Shown: positions 45,084-55,026, numbered from the stretch's first letter. The stretch: 64,000 nt of DNA from Methylophaga sp. (GCF_009711715.1 NZ_VENF01000005.1:157471-221470), one strand, 5' to 3'. The notes: generated from the sequence alone by a model not told the origin. Numbers and translations: made by a program.

Positions 45084-45491
45084 TTATTCCCGTTCGGCTG
45101 CAATGGAAACGTTGGCCACACCGGCCAGACGCGCCTGATCCATGACTTCGATGAGCAGGCCGGTTTTGGCCTCCTCGTCGGCAAGGATGATCACCGAACC
45201 TTCCGGATTCTCAGCATGCATACGCTCGACGTTGGCCCGCACTGCACGGCGATCAATCTGACGTTTGTCCATCCAGATTTCACCATTCGATTTAATTGAA
45301 ATCAGAATATTGGCGCGTTCCTTCTTGACCGCGGTTTCGGCTGTGGGCCGATTGACATCGACACCGGTCTCCTTGACGAAGGAGGTCGTTACGATGAAGA
45401 AAATCAGCAGAATAAACACCATATCAATCAATGGCGTCATATTGATATCTGCAATGCCACCGCTTTGTCTGCGGGAGTGTCGGTTTCTCAT
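45084..45491 (-). CDS. exbD: ExbD-type proton channel subunit
   Basis: This 135-residue protein has one N-terminal membrane helix with the proton-path Asp in INMTPLIDMVFILLIFFIVTT, and a periplasmic domain with NRPTAETAVKKERANILISI and DRRAVRANVERM. It pairs with the ExbB protein encoded next to it. Gene order is exbB-exbD-tonB, in the same transcript. Confidence 0.92.
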   Translation of the reverse strand: MRNRHSRRQSGGIADINMTPLIDMVFILLIFFIVTTSFVKETGVDVNRPTAETAVKKERANILISIKSNGEIWMDKRQIDRRAVRANVERMHAENPEGSVIILADEEAKTGLLIEVMDQARLAGVANVSIAAERE

Positions 45492-45500
45492 CTCTAGTTC

Positions 45501-46025
45501 CTAATCTCTTCGCAAGGCATCGGCCACGTTATCGACTTCACGCGATACCCGCTGACTCAGCTGTGTACTGAAATACAGGCCGGACAAAGCGGTCAGCAAC
45601 CCGCCCATGGTAGTAATCAGGGCCACCGAAATACCGCCGGCCATACCACGCGTATTACCGGTACCGAAGACAGTCATGACATCAAAAGTCTGAATCATGC
45701 CGTTGACCGTACCCAGCAGCCCCAGCATGGGCAACGCCACCGTCAGCGTTTTGATCGACATCAGATAACGTGACAGTTCAATCCGGCTTTCGGCGATCAT
45801 GCCCTGGCGGATCTGATGCGCATACCAGCTGGTGCGGTCGTTGCGCGCGTGCCACTCGTCAATCAGCTGTTTGACCTGTTTCGGATGCTGAAAAAAGACA
45901 TAGATATAACGCTCTATGATCAGCGACCACATCAAAATCGATGCCAGCAGAATAATCCACAGCACAAAGCCGCCGCTTTCCATCAGCAGCTGAATCTGAA
46001 ACAAGCCGTTAGTCAGACTGTCCAT
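45501..46025 (-). CDS. exbB: ExbB/TolQ-type proton channel subunit
   Basis: The 174-residue protein has three membrane helices: LWIILLASILMWSLIIERY at the N-terminus, and two with AVALPMLGLLGTVNGMIQTFDVMTVFG and GGISVALITTMGGLLTALSGLYF, the TolQ/ExbB core. The open frame extends 15 codons upstream, but the ATG at 46025 (MDSLTNGLFQ) has GGAA upstream and gives the family start. It overlaps the TtpC gene by 17 bases. Confidence 0.92.
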   Translation of the reverse strand: MDSLTNGLFQIQLLMESGGFVLWIILLASILMWSLIIERYIYVFFQHPKQVKQLIDEWHARNDRTSWYAHQIRQGMIAESRIELSRYLMSIKTLTVALPMLGLLGTVNGMIQTFDVMTVFGTGNTRGMAGGISVALITTMGGLLTALSGLYFSTQLSQRVSREVDNVADALRRD

Positions 46026-47364
46026 GCTGGCTTTCCGCGTTGCGGGCCACAATCGAGGCACTTTCCTCATCCAGGATCTGGATCAGGCGATTGGATTTGC
46101 TCGACAGACCACTGTGAATCAACAGTAAGGGGATCGCGACAGCCAGCCCCAGTTCGGTAGTGACCAATGCCTGCGAAATACCGCCGGACATCAGTTTCGG
46201 ATCACCGGTACCGAACAGCGTGATCGACTGGAAGGTTTCGATCATGCCAGAGACGGTGCCCAGCAGGCCCAACATGGGCGCAATCGCCGCCAGAATGGCC
46301 AGCGTAATCAGGCCTCTTTCCAGCTTGGGCATTTCTCGCAGGATGGCTTCATCCAGCTTGAGCTGCAGGGTTTCTACATCCTGGGCGAGTTTATGGTTGT
46401 AGACCGACAGAATTCGACCCAGCGGGTTTTTCTGGCTGATTTCTTTCTGTTTCTGCTGCTTGGCGACGCCACTGCCAGCACGTTGTAATGACAGGAACTG
46501 CAGCAAGGCCACCAGCAGACCGACAGCCCCCAGAATCAGAATGATGTAGCCAATCCAGCCGCCCTGTTCAATGCGCTCTTTCAGCGTTGGGGTCTGAACC
46601 AGCAGGGCCATGATTGCACCACGGGTCGGGTCGATCACCGCCGGCATAAACTCACCGGCATCAGCATCGGCAAACTCAATCATATGCTCTCTGAGGCGGT
46701 CGACCGGTTGTCTGGCCAGTTCCACCAGGTTGCCGGTTTCGGACAGGTAACGCAGAAACTTGCCATCACTGAAGGCAGTGAAAACGCCGATACGGGTGAC
46801 ATTCTGCTGCTCAACCTCACCCGAGACCGTGATGACCGGTGCTTCAAATTGTTTGACCTTGCCGGAGGCGGTCATTTCTTCCTGCAGCGTGAGCCACAGC
46901 TGACGCAATTCATCAATGCTCGGTTGCTGCTTGCTTTCACTGAGTTTTTGCAGAAATGCCAGGCGGTCTTTCCGGGTCACCGAGGTCATTGAACTTTGCA
47001 GCACGCTGTTACTGTCACTGGCAATCTGGCGGACGGTGCCGAACAGTTCGCCCAGCGATCCGGATTTTTCATCCAGTTGGGCCTGTTGCTCGGCAAGGGT
47101 CTGCTCAAGTTCATTAAAAGCCTGATTCAGCCGCTGAGTACGCTGTTCTTCAGCGGCCAGCTGCTGACGGGCTTCCTCCAGCAGGCGTGCCTGCTCGTCA
47201 TGGGCTTCAACAAACTCTGCTTCGCGTAACTTATTCTGCTGTTGTTCCAGCACCCGGTCGCGTTTGACCTGATCCAGCAGCTCATCAAGATTGGCCGGCT
47301 TGTCCTGTGCTGCCAGCGACAGACTCAGGCCCAGCATCAAAATCAGGGAGATTAACGATTTCAC
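46009..47364 (-). CDS. TtpC-like large ExbB/MotA/TolQ family protein
   Basis: The 451-residue product has a signal sequence and a long periplasmic alpha-helical coiled-coil region (residues 25-120, EEQRTQRLNQAFNELEQTL), a folded periplasmic part (about 170-270), then the MotA/TolQ/ExbB membrane domain (GLITLAILAAIAPMLGLLGTVSGMIETF, near 360-430). This is the TtpC type, a second ExbB-like protein needed in Vibrio TonB2 systems. It is followed by a shorter ExbB protein in the same locus. Confidence 0.85.
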   Translation of the reverse strand: MKSLISLILMLGLSLSLAAQDKPANLDELLDQVKRDRVLEQQQNKLREAEFVEAHDEQARLLEEARQQLAAEEQRTQRLNQAFNELEQTLAEQQAQLDEKSGSLGELFGTVRQIASDSNSVLQSSMTSVTRKDRLAFLQKLSESKQQPSIDELRQLWLTLQEEMTASGKVKQFEAPVITVSGEVEQQNVTRIGVFTAFSDGKFLRYLSETGNLVELARQPVDRLREHMIEFADADAGEFMPAVIDPTRGAIMALLVQTPTLKERIEQGGWIGYIILILGAVGLLVALLQFLSLQRAGSGVAKQQKQKEISQKNPLGRILSVYNHKLAQDVETLQLKLDEAILREMPKLERGLITLAILAAIAPMLGLLGTVSGMIETFQSITLFGTGDPKLMSGGISQALVTTELGLAVAIPLLLIHSGLSSKSNRLIQILDEESASIVARNAESQHGQSD

Positions 47365-48134
47365 TGTTCACCTCCCGAGGCTTTCAGCGGCAGGACCATC
47401 AGATCCGGCGGTAATTGTTTGCGGGCGACTTTGAGACCGTCAGCAATCGGTTGCAGATAATTATCAGGTAAGGTCTGCCACTGACCGGACTCGGCATCCC
47501 AGACACCGGCCTCACGACCGTCAAGAGTCAGATAATAGAGACTGACACGACCGATTCTGAGAAAGTCGACGGTACGATTATCCGTTTCGCTATCCAGATC
47601 GGCCTGGTAGGCTTCGATAGTGCGGCCGTATTCGGTTTCCACCTGATAGGCTTCCATAATGCGGCGATATTTTTCTGATATTGACACATCAGCCCGGCCC
47701 ATCATGGTTTTGAGGGCGACAATCCGGTCATTACGTTCCTGTTGCAGAAATGGAATATCCAGTGCCACGAACTGCTCCAGGACTTCAATCATCTTGGTCA
47801 TCAGCGGCACGATGTCGCGTTGGGTAGTTTCTATGTTCGCCAGTTGTGAACTGATTGAATCCAGCTCATCACGCTGAGAACTGACCAGTTGTTCCAGCTG
47901 GTCATTATAGGCCTTGAGACTCTGGGTCTGTCGCAAAATATCACGGTATTCGGCGAGCATATCCGTAGTTTCATCGGCCAGGTTATCAATCTTTTCCTGT
48001 GATTCCTGTGCGGCGATATCCGTCTCGACCTGGGTGTCGATGGCCTCATCCAGAGCACCGGCTCCCGCTGTAAGCGGCAGCGCTATTATCAGCGCCAGAG
48101 GCCAGCCTCGTCTTATCGTCTGCTTCAATTGCAT
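47361..48134 (-). CDS. DUF3450 periplasmic coiled-coil protein
   Basis: The 257-residue protein has a signal peptide (PLALIIALPLTAGAGA) and long helices predicted to form a coiled coil (LRQTQSLKAYNDQLEQLV, residues 65-130), then the DUF3450 C-terminal segment YYLTLDGREAGVWDAESGQWQ. DUF3450 proteins precede TtpC-ExbB-ExbD-TonB genes in many proteobacteria and are believed to help the TonB complex; the exact job is not known. It overlaps the TtpC gene by four bases and opens the six-gene locus. Confidence 0.85.
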   Translation of the reverse strand: MQLKQTIRRGWPLALIIALPLTAGAGALDEAIDTQVETDIAAQESQEKIDNLADETTDMLAEYRDILRQTQSLKAYNDQLEQLVSSQRDELDSISSQLANIETTQRDIVPLMTKMIEVLEQFVALDIPFLQQERNDRIVALKTMMGRADVSISEKYRRIMEAYQVETEYGRTIEAYQADLDSETDNRTVDFLRIGRVSLYYLTLDGREAGVWDAESGQWQTLPDNYLQPIADGLKVARKQLPPDLMVLPLKASGGEQ

Positions 48135-48451
48135 AGATATCAGATCCCATATTTACCGGTAGTTCGGCATTGTAAAAGCAACATCGTAACAAGAGAAGGC
48201 ATTTTATAGGAAACAATATATATTCGCAATTAAGAACCGTTATCAAAAAGCGAATATCAGGCAAAAAAAAGCCGGGTAACAGGGTACCCGGCGAAACCTT
48301 CATAGAAGGAGAGAGAAATATAAGACTATAGAAGCTGAAAATTTCTATAACTTGCTGCAAATTTTACTGTTCGCCAGTCTTTCTGGGATGAGCGACTTGT
48401 CCCAATAAAACGGGAATTTATTCCTTTGTTTCTCTCGCCTTGCTTAAATGC
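48135..48451. promoter_or_regulatory. Gap between the TonB locus and the response regulator
   Basis: No gene is seen here. It should hold the promoter of the DUF3450-to-TPR operon and a terminator (48263-48292). Two further dyads stand out: ATATTCGC (48220-48227) with GCGAATAT (48250-48257), 22 bases apart, and TATAGAA (48327-48333) with TTCTATA (48343-48349). No Fur-box-like motif was seen. Confidence 0.35.
48263..48292 (-). terminator. Terminator of the two-component genes
   Basis: GCCGGGTA and TACCCGGC form an 8-base stem around a 6-base loop; on the minus strand it is followed by eight Ts, a strong intrinsic terminator. It lies about 160 bases beyond the response regulator stop. Confidence 0.8.
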
Positions 48452-49087
48452 TTAAGAAGACAGGCCATGACTGATGGCAAAGCGCATCAATTCAGCGGTT
48501 TTGTTGATATCGAGCTTGCTCTTAATCTGGGTCAGATTGTTGGCCACCGTTTTATAACTGATGCACAGTACGTCGGAAATCTCATTCATGCTTTTGCCAT
48601 CACCCAGCAAACGCAGAATTTCCAGCTCGCGCCGTGACAAATCGCTGAGTGCGCTGGTACCGGCGTCGATATTCAACATCGCCAGTTGCTGGGCCATATC
48701 CGGGCTCAGGTAAATCTTGCCATCCAGTACTTTTTCCACCGCTTCGACCAGGTGATCGGCCGCATTATTCTTGGTGATATACCCACGGGCACCGGCCTGC
48801 ATCGCCCGTGAGGCAAATACCGGATCCTCGTGCATGCTGAACATCAGCACCTTGGCATCTTCACGGTTGGCGCGGATACGACGCAACACTTCCAATCCGC
48901 CCATGCCCGGCAAGGTGATATCCAGTAACACCATATCCGGATACTGTTCCTGGAACAGCCGGTAGCCTTCCTCGCCGGTTTCGGCTTCGAAAACCTTAGC
49001 CGAGGGAATTTGCTGGATTAGCTGACGACAGCCGGCCCGAACTATCGGATGATCGTCCACCACCAATATCGTTACTGCCTGTTTCAT
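48452..49087 (-). CDS. NarL/FixJ-type response regulator
   Basis: The 211-residue protein has a receiver domain (VTILVVDDHPIVRAGC, phospho-Asp in DMVLLDITLPGMGG, Lys in YITKNNAADHL) and a LuxR-type helix-turn-helix (LSRREIEILRLLGDGKSMNEIS-type, LSDLSRRELEILRLLGDG, TVANNLTQIKSKL). It resembles UvrY/GacA-class regulators. The ATG at 49087 has AAGGTG nine bases upstream; a GTG at 49099 is less likely. It overlaps the sensor kinase gene by about 92 bases. Confidence 0.92.
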   Translation of the reverse strand: MKQAVTILVVDDHPIVRAGCRQLIQQIPSAKVFEAETGEEGYRLFQEQYPDMVLLDITLPGMGGLEVLRRIRANREDAKVLMFSMHEDPVFASRAMQAGARGYITKNNAADHLVEAVEKVLDGKIYLSPDMAQQLAMLNIDAGTSALSDLSRRELEILRLLGDGKSMNEISDVLCISYKTVANNLTQIKSKLDINKTAELMRFAISHGLSS

Positions 49088-50426
49088 TGTTTGTTTCACC
49101 TTTCAATGGAATTAATACCCGCACCTGCAGGCCGTGTCCTTCTTCTGTATCAAATGCGATACGGCCACCCAGAGCGGTGACACGTTCACGCATCCCAATC
49201 AGGCCGAAACCGCGAACCATACTGGAGTCTAGGCCTTTACCGTCATCGGTGACTGCGACTTTCATCGCATCACCATCCCGGCGCACTTCCACCTTCACAT
49301 GACTGGCGTTGGCGTGACGTACACAGTTGGTGGTACATTCCTGCACCACCCGATAAACCGTGACCTGCAAGGTATCCGGCAGATCATGGAAATCCCCCAC
49401 AAAGTCCCACTCCCAGTCGATCTCCGGCTGTCGATCACGCCAGTTATGCAGCATATCGCGCAATGCCTCGGCCAGACCCAGATCATCCAGTGTCATTGGC
49501 CGCAGGCGACTGAGCATTTTGCGTACCAGTGACTGAATATGATTGGTGATCGTTTTGACCGAGCCGACCTTTTCCTCAATTTGCGGGATATGATTCTCTT
49601 CAGCGAGTCGCTCGATTTCGCCCAGATCGACACGGATGCCAAACAGGCAGGGTGCCAGTTCATCGTGGAGCTCCCTCGCCAGATCCCGCCGCTCGGATTC
49701 CTGCAAGCTGAGCATGTTTCCCGCCAGCGCATGGTTTTCCGCCATGGTTTTTTCCAGCACACTGGCCATGTGGTTAAAGCGAATCTGAATCGGGTTCAGC
49801 TCTTTGACCGCGGTCGTATCGACTCGTGCAGCAAAATCACCCTGTTCCAGGTGCCCCAGTGCGTCCGATAATTGCGACAGCGGTTTGAGACCCTGCCTGA
49901 GCGCCAGGTAAATCAGCGCCAGAATCAGCAACAGAAAAATCAATCCCAACCAGAACAGGGTGTTGATGTCCTGCCAGACTTCAGTCACCTCATCACTGGG
50001 ATCCGCCTCGACCACCAGGTAACCATAGGACTTACTGCCCTTGGTGATAAGTCGCCGGAAAGCCACCGCCTCGGGTTCCATCATCCGGATAAACCAGTCA
50101 GGTGCATCGGGTTTATTAAAAAAACCAACCTGATCTTCCTGACCAATCAAAGGTTGACCGTTCATGTCTTCAAACCAGGCACGGATATGGCGGGTATGGC
50201 GCACGCTGTCGACAATCAGTGTCAATCGCTCACTCAGATCATTGGAAAAACGCAGCGTCGGCAGCGCGTTGACCAGCAGCCCTTTGGCCAGCTGGGTACT
50301 GGAAGCCATTTCCTCCGCCAGCGCCTGTCTGGCATTCTGTACCATCAGATAACCCGCGGCAGCGAAGTTAATCAACAGAATGATGGTCACGATGATCAAC
50401 AATCGTAATTTTAAACTCATGATCAT
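48996..50426 (-). CDS. NarX-type sensor histidine kinase
   Basis: The 476-residue protein has a membrane helix (residues 6-27), a periplasmic sensor (about 28-155), a second helix (LFWLGLIFLLLILALIYLAL), a HAMP region, and the HisKA_3 and HATPase_c domains (RDLARELHDELAPCLFGIR with the phospho-His; ATP site TDDGKGLD). Its C-terminus runs past the expected end (LIPLKGE) by over 30 residues that are read in a different frame over the start of the response regulator. That tail may be genuine overlap or the result of a late indel. No signal molecule is evident. Confidence 0.88.
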   Translation of the reverse strand: MIMSLKLRLLIIVTIILLINFAAAGYLMVQNARQALAEEMASSTQLAKGLLVNALPTLRFSNDLSERLTLIVDSVRHTRHIRAWFEDMNGQPLIGQEDQVGFFNKPDAPDWFIRMMEPEAVAFRRLITKGSKSYGYLVVEADPSDEVTEVWQDINTLFWLGLIFLLLILALIYLALRQGLKPLSQLSDALGHLEQGDFAARVDTTAVKELNPIQIRFNHMASVLEKTMAENHALAGNMLSLQESERRDLARELHDELAPCLFGIRVDLGEIERLAEENHIPQIEEKVGSVKTITNHIQSLVRKMLSRLRPMTLDDLGLAEALRDMLHNWRDRQPEIDWEWDFVGDFHDLPDTLQVTVYRVVQECTTNCVRHANASHVKVEVRRDGDAMKVAVTDDGKGLDSSMVRGFGLIGMRERVTALGGRIAFDTEEGHGLQVRVLIPLKGETNNETGSNDIGGGRSSDSSGRLSSANPANSLG

Positions 50427-50502
50427 TTGCTTATTGCATAGATAAGTTAGAATTATCGCATATCTTGCTTCTACAGATTATCGGAGAGATTTAGGAAACA
50501 GC

Positions 50503-51783
50503 ATGCAAACCAATCACGAATTGTTTCAACAAGCACAAAAGCATATTCCCGGCGGCGTCAATTCACCGGTGCGGGCATTCAAAGGTGTCGGCGGCGACCC
50601 GGTTTTTTTCCGCGAAGGAAAAGGCGCCTGGCTCACCGATGCCGAAGGCAAACAATACGTGGATTACATCGGCTCCTGGGGACCGATGATTGTCGGGCAT
50701 GCGCATCCTGAAGTGTTGAATGCGGTCACTGAGGCCGTACAGCATGGTCTGGGCTTCGGTGCTCCGACCGAGGTTGAAACCACCATGGCCGATCTGGTCT
50801 GTGATCTGGTGCCTTCGATGGATCTGGTGCGCATGGTCAGCTCCGGCACGGAAGCCACCATGAGTGCGATTCGTCTGGCGCGCGGTTTTACCGGCCGCGA
50901 TAAGATCGTCAAATTTGAAGGTTGTTACCACGGTCATGCTGACTCGCTGCTGGTCAAGGCCGGTTCCGGTGCGCTGACACTGGGCGTGCCCTCTTCTGCC
51001 GGTGTGCCAGCAGCGCTGGCTGAGCATACTCTGACACTGCGTTTTAATGATATGGATTCAGTGCGGGAATGTTTTGAGCAGATTGGTGACGAGATTGCCT
51101 GCATTATCGTCGAACCGGTCGCTGGCAATATGAACTGTATCCCGCCGGAACCCGGGTTTCTGGAAGGCCTGCGTGAAGTCTGCGATCAGTACAGCACTGT
51201 GCTGATTTTTGATGAGGTGATGACCGGTTTCCGTGTCGCATTAGGTGGTGCACAGGCCCACTATGGCGTCACTCCGGACCTGACTACCTTTGGTAAAGTC
51301 ATCGGTGGCGGCTTGCCGGTCGGCGCCTTCGGCGGTAAACGTGAGGTGATGGAGCATATTGCCCCCCTGGGTCCGGTTTATCAGGCAGGGACATTGTCCG
51401 GTAATCCGATTGCGATGGCCGCAGGTCTTGCCACGCTGAATCTTATCAAGCAGCCGGGCTTCCATGACGATCTCAGTGCGGCAACCAGTAAACTGGTCCA
51501 CGGCCTGCAACAGGCGGCCGATGAAGCCGGTGTGCCGATGACCACAAACCATGTCGGTGGCATGTTCGGTCTGTTCTTCACCGAAGATAAAAAAGTCAGC
51601 TATTACGAGCAGGTTGCGGCCAGCGATCAGGAGCGTTTCAGGAAATTCTTCCATGCAATGCTGGACCGGGGTGTTTATCTGGCACCTTCCGCCTTCGAAG
51701 CAGGCTTTTTATCTGCGGCCCACGGCGACAGCGAAATCGCCGCTACTATCAGTGCCGCCAAGGAAGCTTTCGCAACACTGTAA
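50503..51783 (+). CDS. hemL: Glutamate-1-semialdehyde 2,1-aminomutase
   Basis: PLP aminomutase producing 5-aminolevulinate for heme and cobalamin; 426 residues, normal. [18 protein letters not shown] at the N-terminus, the PLP Lys in [17 protein letters not shown] and [17 protein letters not shown] are all present. AGGAAACAGC precedes the ATG. The gene is alone on the plus strand, followed by its own terminator. Confidence 0.97.
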   Translation: MQTNHELFQQAQKHIPGGVNSPVRAFKGVGGDPVFFREGKGAWLTDAEGKQYVDYIGSWGPMIVGHAHPEVLNAVTEAVQHGLGFGAPTEVETTMADLVCDLVPSMDLVRMVSSGTEATMSAIRLARGFTGRDKIVKFEGCYHGHADSLLVKAGSGALTLGVPSSAGVPAALAEHTLTLRFNDMDSVRECFEQIGDEIACIIVEPVAGNMNCIPPEPGFLEGLREVCDQYSTVLIFDEVMTGFRVALGGAQAHYGVTPDLTTFGKVIGGGLPVGAFGGKREVMEHIAPLGPVYQAGTLSGNPIAMAAGLATLNLIKQPGFHDDLSAATSKLVHGLQQAADEAGVPMTTNHVGGMFGLFFTEDKKVSYYEQVAASDQERFRKFFHAMLDRGVYLAPSAFEAGFLSAAHGDSEIAATISAAKEAFATL

Positions 51784-51801
51784 TTAGCCCGACACTTCTG
51801 C

Positions 51802-51834
51802 GCCATACATCGCCCTGCGGTGTATGGCTTTTTT
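51802..51834 (+). terminator. Terminator after hemL
   Basis: GCCATACA and TGTATGGC form an 8-base stem with an 11-base loop, followed by a run of T, about 20 bases after the hemL stop. Confidence 0.85.
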
Positions 51835-51901
51835 ACGCCGGCTTGTTCTCTTAGCGGTGCTCAGTTAAGTTACACCTTCCGGCCTACATTCACTGAATCC
51901 T

Positions 51902-53341
51902 ATGACTACGCTCTATTGGCATGACTACGAAACTTCGGGCACTGATCCCCGCTTTGACCGGCCGATGCAGTTCGCCGGTGTCCGCACTGACGAAGATCTG
52001 AATCTCATCGATGAGCCATTGATGATTTATTGCAAACCCGGCGGTGATTTTCTGCCCCATCCGCAGGCGGCACTGGTCACCGGTCTGACACCCCAGCAGG
52101 CGGAAAAAGAAGGCCTGCCCGAAGCTGAGTTTATTGCCCGCATTCATGCTGAGTTGGCCGAACCGGGCACGTGCGGGGTGGGCTATAACAGTCTGCGCTT
52201 TGATGATGAATTCACCCGTTACACCCTGTTTCGTAATTTTTATGATGCCTACGCCCGCGAATGGCAAAACGGTAATTCCCGCTGGGATATTATCGATATG
52301 GTGCGGCTGACGCGGGCTTTACGCCCCGAGGGAATCCAATGGCCGGATCGGGAAGATGGCAAGCCCAGCTTCCGGCTGGAGGATTTAACCGCCGCCAATG
52401 GCATTGAACACAGCGGCGCCCATGATGCGCTGGCCGATGTCTACGCCACTATTGAAATGGCAAAGCTGATTAAAAATGCCCAGCCCAAGCTCTACGAATT
52501 TGTTTTCAACCATCGCCGTAAGCATGATATCGCGCCACTGCTGAATCTGAATGAACGCAAGCCGGTCATTCACGTCTCGCGGATGTATCCGGGCGAGTAT
52601 TGCGGTACCGCGCTGGTCGTGCCAGTGGCCAAGGACCCGACTAACAACAACGGCATCATTGTGTACGATTTGCGTCATGACCCCAGTGATCTGGTTGAGC
52701 TCGATGCCGACACCCTGCGTGAGCGGCTTTTCACTGCAACGACAGACCTGGAGGATGGTGCCAGCAGGCCGGCACTGAAAACGCTGCATATCAACAAGTG
52801 CCCGGTGGTGGTGCCTGCCAGCACGCTGGATGAGGATGCCGCAGCGCGTCTGCAAATTGATCGTGCCGAACATGATAAACATCTTGCTATGCTCAACGCG
52901 GCCGGCGATTTGACGGCCAAGATCAATGCGATTTTCACCAGACCCGAATTTGAGCCGGTTGATGATCCGGATGCCAGCCTCTACAGCGGTGGTTTTTTCA
53001 GCGATAACGACAAACGCAAAATGGAAGTGATCCGCAGCGCCGAGCCGGAGATGTTGAAAACACTGTCGATACCGTTTGAAGACAGTCGACTGCATGAACT
53101 GCTGTTTCGCTATCGTGCCCGTAACTGGCCTGACACCCTGGATCCGGCTGAACAGGAGGTCTGGCTCAACTACCGCCAGCAGCGTCTGGGAGACAATGCC
53201 CCGGACAGCATCCTCAACCTGTCCCGCTTTGAAGCGGCCCTTGCGGAATGTCGCCAGCAGGAACTGAGTCAGGAGCAGGCCGAGGTTCTGAGCCAGTTGC
53301 AACAGTATGCAGACACGCTGCGCCAGCAATTATCTTTGTGA
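51902..53341 (+). CDS. sbcB: Exodeoxyribonuclease I
   Basis: Single-strand 3'-5' exonuclease of recombination and mismatch repair; 479 residues. The DnaQ-like acidic motif is in LYWHDYETSGTDPRFDRPMQ (HDYE), the second in GYNSLRFDDEFTRYTLFRN, and the third in SGAHDALADVYATI. The C-terminal half (SH3-like and helical parts) is collinear with E. coli SbcB. It follows hemL with a terminator between. Confidence 0.94.
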   Translation: MTTLYWHDYETSGTDPRFDRPMQFAGVRTDEDLNLIDEPLMIYCKPGGDFLPHPQAALVTGLTPQQAEKEGLPEAEFIARIHAELAEPGTCGVGYNSLRFDDEFTRYTLFRNFYDAYAREWQNGNSRWDIIDMVRLTRALRPEGIQWPDREDGKPSFRLEDLTAANGIEHSGAHDALADVYATIEMAKLIKNAQPKLYEFVFNHRRKHDIAPLLNLNERKPVIHVSRMYPGEYCGTALVVPVAKDPTNNNGIIVYDLRHDPSDLVELDADTLRERLFTATTDLEDGASRPALKTLHINKCPVVVPASTLDEDAAARLQIDRAEHDKHLAMLNAAGDLTAKINAIFTRPEFEPVDDPDASLYSGGFFSDNDKRKMEVIRSAEPEMLKTLSIPFEDSRLHELLFRYRARNWPDTLDPAEQEVWLNYRQQRLGDNAPDSILNLSRFEAALAECRQQELSQEQAEVLSQLQQYADTLRQQLSL

Positions 53342-53404
53342 TAGGTCTGCCGCTGTCAGCGGGGTATAATTAAGTCTTTGTTTTCAAAGCTTCATCTTTC
53401 CTGA

Positions 53405-54925
53405 ATGGTATTTATGTCATCACAGCGCGATATTCTGCTGACCACCCTTAACGCCCGCTACATGCACAGTGCATTTGGCCTGCGCTATCTTTATGCCAAT
53501 TTGGACGAATTACAGACCAAAGCAGAGATTGTTGAGTTTACGATTCAGGAAAGGCCACTGAATATTGCGGAGACATTACTCAGTTACCGGCCCAAAATTA
53601 TCGGGTTCAGCGTCTATATCTGGAACGTTGCGGAAATCCATGACACGGTGGCTTTGATCAAACAGATAGCCCCGGAGATCACTATTGTGCTCGGCGGTCC
53701 CGAGGTCAGTCACCATCCTGATCTGCCTGCAGTGTGTGAACTGGCTGATTATGTAATTAGCGGTCAGGGTGAAATCAGCTTCCGCGGCCTGTGCCAGCAG
53801 GTGTTTGAGCAGGCATTACCGACAGACAAATTTATCGAGGGCCAGCCCGCCAGGCTGGATGAGCTGACCTTGCCCTATCGCTTCTATGACGATGAAGATA
53901 TCCGTAACCGTTTGATTTATGTGGAAGCGTCCAGAGGCTGTCCTTTCAAATGCGAATTCTGTCTGTCAGCACTGGATAAAACCGCAAACCCGTTCCCGCT
54001 GGAACCGTTTTTAGAGGAAATTGACCAGCTCTGGCAGCGCGGTGTGCGTAACTTCAAGTTTATCGACCGCACTTTTAATCTCAAAGTCAGCACCAGTACC
54101 CGCATTCTGGCGTTTTTTCTGGAGCGGATGAGCGATGATCTCTACCTGCATTTCGAACTGGTACCGGATAACCTGCCTGAAAAACTGAAAGCAGTACTGA
54201 AACAGTTTCCACCACAGAGCCTGCAATTTGAAATTGGTATCCAGACTTTTGATCCTGACATTCAGACCCGCATCAGCCGTAAACAGAACAACGACAAGAC
54301 CCGCGACAATATCCGCTGGTTACGTGAACATACCGGCGCGCATCTGCACACCGATCTGATTTTCGGCCTGCCCGGCGATACGCTGGAGAATTTCGCCGAC
54401 AGCTTTGACCAACTGGTAGCACTGAAGCCGCATGAAATCCAGCTAGGCATTCTCAAACGTTTGCGCGGTGCACCACTGAACCGGCATAACGACCCTTATG
54501 ATCTGCGCTTCAACCCACTGCCGCCGTATAACATATTGTCGACCAACTCCGTCGATTTTATGACCATGCAGCGGGTCAACCGCTTTGCCCGCTTCTGGGA
54601 CATGATTGCCAATTCCGGCCGCTTTATCAACAGCTTGCCGCTGATTCTGGATGACAAGCCATTTGCCCGGTTTATGCAACTTTCAGACAAACTCTATGAT
54701 CTGGCAGGCCAGAGCTACAAAATCGCGCTGAGAAGGCTGTTTGAAATGGTTTATGTGGTGATGACCGAACAACTGGGGCTTGATGAGAATCGGGTGAAAG
54801 CGCAGTTGAAGCTGGATTATGCGCGGGCCAAGATCAAAGGCGTCCCCGATTATGAGAAACTGCCCAGCCTGACTAAAAAAGCCAAAGCCGGTGTTGCCAA
54901 TAAGCGACAGAGGCAACATGCATGA
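53405..54925 (+). CDS. B12-binding-type radical SAM protein (DUF4080)
   Basis: The 506-residue protein has a B12-binding-like N-terminal domain (residues 10-150, LSYRPKIIGFSVYIWNVAEI and VLGGPEVSHHPD), a radical SAM core (ASRGCPFKCEFCLSALD, near 178; FIDRTFNLK, QFEIGIQTFDPDI, FGLPGDT) and a DUF4080 C-terminal domain. The substrate is unknown. Cobalamin binding is inferred from the fold. Start ATG 53405 or 53414. It stands alone between sbcB and DUF1289. Confidence 0.85.
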   Translation: MVFMSSQRDILLTTLNARYMHSAFGLRYLYANLDELQTKAEIVEFTIQERPLNIAETLLSYRPKIIGFSVYIWNVAEIHDTVALIKQIAPEITIVLGGPEVSHHPDLPAVCELADYVISGQGEISFRGLCQQVFEQALPTDKFIEGQPARLDELTLPYRFYDDEDIRNRLIYVEASRGCPFKCEFCLSALDKTANPFPLEPFLEEIDQLWQRGVRNFKFIDRTFNLKVSTSTRILAFFLERMSDDLYLHFELVPDNLPEKLKAVLKQFPPQSLQFEIGIQTFDPDIQTRISRKQNNDKTRDNIRWLREHTGAHLHTDLIFGLPGDTLENFADSFDQLVALKPHEIQLGILKRLRGAPLNRHNDPYDLRFNPLPPYNILSTNSVDFMTMQRVNRFARFWDMIANSGRFINSLPLILDDKPFARFMQLSDKLYDLAGQSYKIALRRLFEMVYVVMTEQLGLDENRVKAQLKLDYARAKIKGVPDYEKLPSLTKKAKAGVANKRQRQHA

Positions 54926-55026
54926 GGTGCATATCTGCCAACCGGATTGTTAGACTTCGTGCCTCAGCCAAACCGACAAACGATGAAGAATTATTTCTAT
55001 CATTGTAAGAAGGTAAAATAGCGGTC

